The notes under the pieces were generated by a model, which saw only the letters and a program-made list of their open reading frames with translations, was not told where the DNA came from and ran no database searches. Position numbers and translations under genes: made by a program. A stretch of DNA of 64,000 nt from Asterias amurensis. Taxonomy: Eukaryota > Echinodermata > Asteroidea > Forcipulatida > Asteriidae. Every line of letters starts with the position of its first letter. Position 1 is the stretch's first letter. Positions 57,564 through 64,000 of the stretch are shown piece by piece. The DNA lies in the NCBI RefSeq assembly GCF_032118995.1, contig NC_092651.1, positions 6,612,785 through 6,676,784 on the forward strand, given 5' to 3'.

Positions 57564-60500
57564 GATGTTGACATACCACAAGACCCGAATGAGAAAGGAA
57601 TACGAAACAAGACAGATGATCCGGCTACTAGCAGACGAGTCCAAGAACGGTTTAAATGTTCCACGTGTGGAGAGTTATTCCGTCACCTTACAAACCTCAG
57701 TCGACACCCAAGGATGCACAAGAAGACTCTGACTAATGCATCATGTCAAATATGTGGGAAGATGTTCGCCCGTTCTGATAGTAAGTATGAAACGACACCG
57801 TAAGAACCACCCCATTAATTCTCCAGCACCATTACTCTCTCTGACCGAGAATCTTGCCCTGAATTGCAACGAAGTGGCCGATAATCCAAACCCAACCCAT
57901 ACTCCCCCAGCTGATTTGGTCCCAGAACAATCTCTCTCTGTAAGCAGTAATCCACCGCCAAGAAACAGCAATACGACCACACCGATAACCAAGACGGCTG
58001 CATGCCCGGCATGCGGGACAATTTTTCCAAGTGTTAATCGTATGCTGAGCCACCTGATGAATGATCACATCGATGATTACCCATCGTCTCCAGTACCGCC
58101 GAAACAATTTTACGAACCCTTGGACGAGATGATGGATGGATGGGAGGAAAATAATCTCAATGTAGAGGAAGATGATGAGCACCAACAATTAAACACGGGT
58201 CAAGGAAACTCGAGTGCCCAGTGTGCCAAAAACAGTTCACTCGAGCTGATAATGTGAACAGACACATCAGGGCAAGTCATGGAGGAAATGTGGGTTCAGC
58301 AGCATCGGTACTGAACTTACCAACCGTCCACCAGTTCATTCCTCAACAACAACCCCCACTTCAAGAAGACCCCTTGGTGAATCCTACGTCGACAGACGGT
58401 GATGTTTTCAATCTCCAACCCGAGGCCATTATCGACACTCTCCGTAAGAACTGGGGAGCCATCCGCACACATCACTGTGTTCAGCGCCAAATTCAAGATG
58501 TGTACAACTTTAGACTCATCGGACGCTCCATCGAAACTGTTGATGAGGCGCTTATGACACTATTTCACCGCCTAAAATGCAGGGCAAAGATGAACATCTC
58601 CTTCGGTTTCCTACTTCGCCATTCGGAGACGGGAGAACACCGCTATTTTCACTCTAGTCAGAACAACGGGCGGGTGTTTCCGGCTCCGGCAACGGTTGCC
58701 TCTCAAGATGACATGGGTCGGCTGATAGAGAAAGTCCGCGAGGTGGACGTTTTGAAGATAGGTTTTCATCGTCGCCCAGATACGAAATGGACGGTGGCGG
58801 CCATAAAGAATATGACCGTCTATGTCAACAAGCTGAGACAATTTCCGATTGGTTCACCCATTGAGAAACTACCACCCTACGTCGCCGAAAATGACGGCTT
58901 GTGGAATTTGGTCGTAAATGGGAACACCGGCGAAAGGTATGACGATAAGTTATGCTTCTTTCGATGTCTAGCCGTGCACAGAGGGGAAAACAAGAACTCA
59001 AATGAAAAATCAACACGTTAACTGGCTGAAACATTTCGCCAACACACAGGACAGAAGCACATAGTCGGAGTCACTTTAGATGAACTTTCTATAGTCGAGG
59101 AACTTTTCAAAGTAAGAGTACACGTGTACATGCTGCTACCAATAGACGACAGCGACGAAGACGAAATGACCAACGTCCATGAGGTTGATACTAAGCAGGA
59201 CGAGAATGTGGCAAGTATCAAAAACAACAGAGTTAAAGCAGAATTGATCAGGCGTTCCCATCACGACTATGTCGACAAACTGGACCTGAATTTGTGGGGA
59301 AGGCACTTTTCCTACATCCACGAAATTGAGACGTACAGCCAATCCTACGCCTGTTCCAAGTGTTGCACGGTTTTCACTCGATCAACCGATTTAGTACGTC
59401 ACGAACCGACCTGTGATGTCAACGTCAAACATCGGTTCAGCGGAGGGGCTTACCAGCTTCCGTTAACGGTCTTTGATAAATTGTCTGAGTTGGGAGTGGA
59501 GATTGAAGATAATATGAAGTACTACCCGTACAGAGCAACATACGATTTCGAAACCTACTTTCACCAATTACCACAGACCGATGAAGACAAAGAGAAGAAA
59601 CTTAGATGGGAAGCTCAACACGATCTCCTGAGTGTCAGTGTAGCAAGTAATATTCTTGGTCACGAGCCACCACAATGCTTCGTGAGTGACGGTAGTCCGG
59701 CTCAACTGGTTTCGGGTATGGTGGACTACCTACATATCATAAGTCAAACTGCGTATACTTCACTTATGGAACAATTTCAAGGTGTTTTTGAAGAGTTAGA
59801 CGAGCTGCTGGATGCATTGAAGGACAACATGGAAGAGCGCAGAAAGTACAACCACACCAAAAAGGTTAAACAGCAGCTGGACGAGTACCTCAAAGAGTTA
59901 CCGGTGCTTGGTTTCAATTCGGGAAAGTACGACATCAACGTTATAAAGCGGTATCTCTATCCAGTTCTACAAGATACTGACCCTTTGAAGTTCATCATCA
60001 AACGCACCAGCACCTACATGGCCCTGAAAACCGAGAAGTTGAAATTCTTAGACATAACGAACTACTTGGCACCCGGCTATAGCTACTCCAAATTCCTGAA
60101 GGCGTACGAGTGCGAAACGACCAAGGGTTTTTTCCCCTATGAATGGGTAGACGACCTGCAAAAGCTTGACTTTCAAGAGCTTCCACCCCACCAAGCGTTC
60201 TACAGTAAGCTGAAGGGGTCCAATATTTCTAAGGAGAAGTATGAGTTCTGTCAAAGAGTCTGGAAGGAGCAGGGCATGACCACCATGCGGGAGTTTCTGA
60301 TATGGTATAACAATCTTGACATCGTTCCCTTCCTGGAAGCCCAGGAGAAGATGTTTACATTTTACAGAGATCGCAATATGGATATGTTCAAGTCCGCCAT
60401 TTCTGTACCGGGTCAATAAAGACCAATAAAGACTTGTTCTACAAAATTAAAGAGAACATCGTGGGAGGACCGTCTATCGGTGTGAAAACCGTGTGAAAAC

Positions 60501-62184
60501 ATCGTGGGGTTCGACGCCAACGCGTTATATCTCTGGTCAATAATGCAAGATATGCCGATAGGGACTTTCATCAGGAGGAATGCCGAACGGGAGTTTAAGC
60601 CGGTGAGAAGTCACAAGTTCGGTGTCATGGCAACAGAATGGTTGGACTGGCTGGCATTCTCGCAAGGTATTCATGTTCGACACCAATTTAACAGCAAGGA
60701 GAAACGTGTAGGTGGTCGAATGATCCCGGTGGATGGTTACTGCAAAGAAACCAACACTATTTTCCAGTTCCACGGTTGCTACTGGCACGGACATCCCTGC
60801 CATTTGAACCCTAACGAGTTTAATAAAGTCAGACAAGCGAGTAGAGACGAACTAAGGCGCCAAACGGAAGATACCTCTGCGTACATAAGGCAGCAAGGTT
60901 ACAAGCTGATAGAGCTGTGGGAGTGTGACTGGCGCGAAATACAGAAGACTGACCAGACCGTGAGAGATTTCTTACGGACCATCCGACTCTCTCACTTCAA
61001 CAAGAAAACCATGACCCAACAGGAGGTATTGGGTTGTGTGGTGGACGGATCCATGTTTGGTATGGTCGAGTGCGACATCAGAGTTCCTTCTGCATTGAGA
61101 GCCCACTTTGCAGAAATGCAACCCCGTCTTTAAGAACACCAACGTCAGTCGTGAGGATATTGGAGATCACATGCGGGACTATGCTGAACGAGAAGGTGTC
61201 ATGAGGCAACCACGTCGCACTCTCATTGGTAGCATGTTTGGTGAGCGTATCTTGCTCACGACACCCCTCCTTCAGTGGTACATCAATCACGGATTGGAAG
61301 TCGTGCACATCTACGAAGTCATTCAGTACGCTAAAAGTCCATGTTTTGAATCGTTCGGTAATAATGTCAGTAATGCAAGAAGAGTCGGTGATCGTGACCT
61401 GACAAAATCCATCTTGGCTGATACCATGAAGCTTCTTGGTAACTCTGCGTATGGTAAAACAGTCACCGACCAGGAGCGCCACATGAACGTCCGAGTCTGT
61501 ACCGATGCCGATGCTCCACGTTACGTTAACAATTCTCATTTCCGTGCGCTCCATTCTCTTGACGACGGGTTGTATGAATGCGACATGACAAAGAAAGTAA
61601 TTCGATTCAACCTCCCCCCACAGATTGGCTTTTTCGTCTATCAGTACGCGAAATTGCGGATGCTTGAATTCTATTACGACTTTCTTCTAAAGTTCATCGA
61701 CCCCTCCGACTTCCAGATGTGCGAGATGGACACGGATTCGGCATATCTCGCCATCTCGGGGGAAAACCTGGACGATGTCATCAAGCCAGACATGAAGCAG
61801 CAATACCTGGAGGAGAAACACCAATGGTTTCCTCGAGAAGATACTGCTGAACATCGTTCTTACGATAAGAGAACTCCAGGACTATTTAAGGTGGAATGGG
61901 AAGGGGACGGTATAGTAGCCCTTTGTAGTAAGACGTACTACTGCTTCGGTGCTAAGAACAAAAACAGCTGCAAGGGACTTAACAAACTCGGGAATGACAT
62001 CACCAAGCAGCGATACATGGACGTACTCGAGTCACAGAAAGCGGGAGAAGGTGTTAACCGAGGATTTAGGATGAGAGGAGCCGGGATGTACACCTACGAG
62101 CAAACCAAAACTGCCTTTACTTACATGTATCCCAAACGGAAAGTAGCATCAGACGGTGTGACGACTACCTATCTGGACTTGTAA
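57564..62184 (+). pseudogene. Family-B DNA polymerase with zinc fingers, broken
   Basis: Four C2H2 fingers (about 57657-57725, 57747-57812, 57999-58065, 58216-58280) are followed by a conserved N-terminal region with DDKLCFFRCLA (58941-58973) and a fifth CCHC-type finger (59350-59415). 3'-5' exonuclease motifs follow: TYDFETYF (59538), NSGKYDIN (59916) and YNNLDIVPF (60306). Polymerase motif A is GFDANALYL (60507), B is KLLGNSAYGKT (61429) and C is MDTDSAYLA (61726), then SKTYY (about 61927). Between A and B lies FQFHGCYWHGHPC (about 60763-60801). Lesions: a 4-base duplication inside finger 2 (about 57780), a one-base loss near 58205, an in-frame TAA at 59019, and a deletion with a 10-base tandem duplication at 60414-60435. 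The last is an extra C in the run at 61122-61125. The C-terminus is complete (stop 62182-62184). The product would replicate the element by protein priming; this copy cannot. Confidence 0.85.
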
Positions 62185-63831
62185 ATACTTTAGAGACGGC
62201 AGATTACCGCCACGGATTGTAATTAATAATGATAATAATAAGACATTTGTAAAGCGCCTAATGCGAAAAGCCTCTAAGCGTGTGAGAAAAGAGAGAGAAA
62301 GATACAATTAAAAATAAGCAGATTAAACAAATACCAGCATTAAACATATGAGTTTTCAACAGAGAACTTGCCTGGTGAATATGCACAGAGAGACTGTTCC
62401 AAAGAAAATTTGTGGATATAGAATGTTAAATAATGAGTTTCGTTTACGATGGCAAGATACACAATTTGCGATAGTCCTTTACCCGACGCAGTATTCTTCT
62501 CTCTTTTTGAAAAACAAATTTAACTTTTCATTTTATTATTGTATTTTTCCTTCAGCGATGAGTTACGCGTCATTTGAATTCAAGTTAATGAATAAGAAAA
62601 GAAAGAAAAAAGAGTAAATAACAGAGATGACAATCATGAATCATTTACTTAATATTCTCAAATTTTCAACACAGCAGTTTTTTCCCTAATAGCATTTCAA
62701 TCAACAAATTTGCTCGAATGTTCTAACCTTAAAACAAGTTAAAGCATTGTATATTATAGCAAAAAAGGTTAATATATAGTGGTCGATAATTTTCAATATT
62801 GTTGTATTCAATTCTTTTTTTTTTTGCTTTGTCTGCATTTACTTGCGGTGTTTCCAATATATGGTTTAAAAATACAATTTTTACTGATACTGCAAAATCA
62901 AAAGTGTGTAATCAAAGGCATCAATCGACTTGAAATGTTTACATGCCGGTTTCTTAGGAAAAAACATTAACTTTTTGGTATTAACTGTTATACAATTATT
63001 GCACTTAACAAATGCTCCATTTTTACAGTAAACTTCTAAAAGTAATCAGCCGATGTTTGAAACGCTTTGTTAAATATTACCTAGACATATACCTAGATAT
63101 TTTACTAATAAGCATGCAGCTGTATGATTTCTTGGTGACGACAAATAAAATACTTGAAACCGTATAATTGCCCGTTGTTCACTCAAGGAATGTTCTTTTT
63201 ATTGTTGTATGTGTTTTACTATGCATTTAAAACATAAATTATGAAAACCATAGGGTAGGGGCTTAAGTTGCTCTATGTCCTTTTTGTTAACAGGCCTCTT
63301 TTAAACTAAGAGTTTGAAATGAATTGCTTGTTTTATAAACGGAGAAAGACTTTGGCCTACAGAACGAATTCAAACGTGGTCACCATACCCCAATGGTCAG
63401 CAACACAAGTATGAGATAACAGGTTGGACTTGTTTGGGTTTGTCGGCTAATCGGCTATTATGGCGTCATCTATTGACTATCACGATAGCTCGGTAATTAT
63501 CTCTGATAATTGTTCATGCTTTGTATTGATGTGTTGGTAAAAATTGGCGATTTGTTTTTAATTATGCGTGCTCAATGTTGAAACTTCACAACACACACGG
63601 ATAAGTTTAAATCTTCCTTTTAGGACCGTGAAAAAAAAAAAAAAAAAAAAAAAACGGGGGATACTGTCAATGTTTGGAATCGGACAAACGAAGATGTTTA
63701 AACGTTACCTTGTAAAAAAAAAAAAAAGAGCAACAACCATACGTTTTCGTTCAACTGTCCTAAACACGTTGTATTTAAGTTGACATTTCAAGTTTTGGAA
63801 GTAACGTTTCTCAAGTTTCTGAAGATAAACA
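62185..63831. other. Element interior after PolB, no gene seen
   Basis: AT-rich. It holds an inverted SINE-like tail (62225-62275), a poly(A) run (63628-63652) and a second one (63714-63726). There is no recognisable integrase, ATPase, protease or capsid frame. Confidence 0.6.
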
Positions 63832-64000
63832 GGAATATATCGCTTGACGTCAGCCCGTCAGTGTTCGACGACGGTACACAACCCGCGGAACAAGAACTAA
63901 CACGTTTGGATTGTATGGACCGCTGTGACGTCATCTGTTGACATCTACCGTGAAAGCAAAGTTCTGTGACCGGAGGTCCTCGCGGGTTCAATGTAACTAT
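63832..64000 (-). repeat. Right terminal inverted repeat arm, cut by window end
   Basis: Complement of 55434-55602 with scattered differences and small gaps. Similarity runs to the last base of the window, so the arm probably extends further. Confidence 0.8.

Larger units (their letters stand above)
55434..64000 (+). mobile_element. Polinton/Maverick-like element carrying only PolB
   Basis: The sequence at 55434-55602 recurs inverted at 63832-64000. The arms enclose about 8.2 kb in which the only gene is a broken family-B DNA polymerase. The right arm is cut by the window end, so outer ends and target duplications cannot be seen. Protein-primed PolB between long inverted repeats is the hallmark of Polinton/Maverick elements and relatives. 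Integrase, packaging ATPase, protease and capsid genes, which full elements carry, are absent. The arms differ at many positions, consistent with an old, internally reduced copy. Confidence 0.75.

Noticed and set aside
62348-62617. 89-residue frame after PolB as another element gene
   Set aside because: No similarity to integrase, ATPase, protease or capsid; composition is typical of AT-rich non-coding DNA.

Overview
This is a window of animal nuclear DNA, most likely from an echinoderm and probably a sea star. It has spliced genes with GT-AG introns, TATA promoters, many microsatellites and very dense transposon relics. Several short palindromic repeat families look like those I associate with sea-star genomes; that species-level impression is recognition, not proof. 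No bacterial operon, rRNA, CRISPR array or phage module is visible.

Layout: 1-5.6 kb holds a minisatellite, a frameshifted CR1-group LINE and two short inverted-repeat elements. 5.66-6.78 kb is a decayed family-B GPCR on the minus strand. 6.8-8.0 kb is the first of five THAP-exon elements inserted at TTAA. 9.6-12.0 and 17.99-21.5 kb hold related composite repeat blocks with class-A-GPCR-like fragments. 12.98-14.91 kb is an intact single-exon TRIM-NHL gene. 25.0-29.1 kb is a multi-exon aerolysin-like gene (minus) whose introns hold several TTAA elements and a tRNA-derived SINE. 30.3-40.3 kb is a stack of nested transposons: a SINE, an element with TTGG(T/G)CAAA arrays, a 5'-truncated L1/Tx1-type LINE with target duplications, and two more THAP elements. 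43.15-45.82 kb is a four-exon gene for a small secreted SnoaL/DUF4440-like protein. 46-55 kb is again mobile DNA, including a 2.3-kb element with a 65-bp minisatellite and a long (CTGT)n tract. 55.4 kb to the window end is a Polinton/Maverick-like element: inverted terminal repeats enclose only a broken family-B DNA polymerase gene with zinc fingers, an OTU-like cysteine motif and a Vsr-like endonuclease motif.

The likely functional host genes are the TRIM-NHL gene, the SnoaL-like gene and perhaps the aerolysin-like gene. Two points stand out. First, the polymerase-only element in the last 8.5 kb has its own TIR-embedded promoter and leader intron. Second, four separate repeat families (one coding, three palindromic) all sit in TTAA sites and share AGG...CCT ends, which suggests one Kolobok-type transposition system moved them all. 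All similarity statements come from reading the sequence; no database search was possible.
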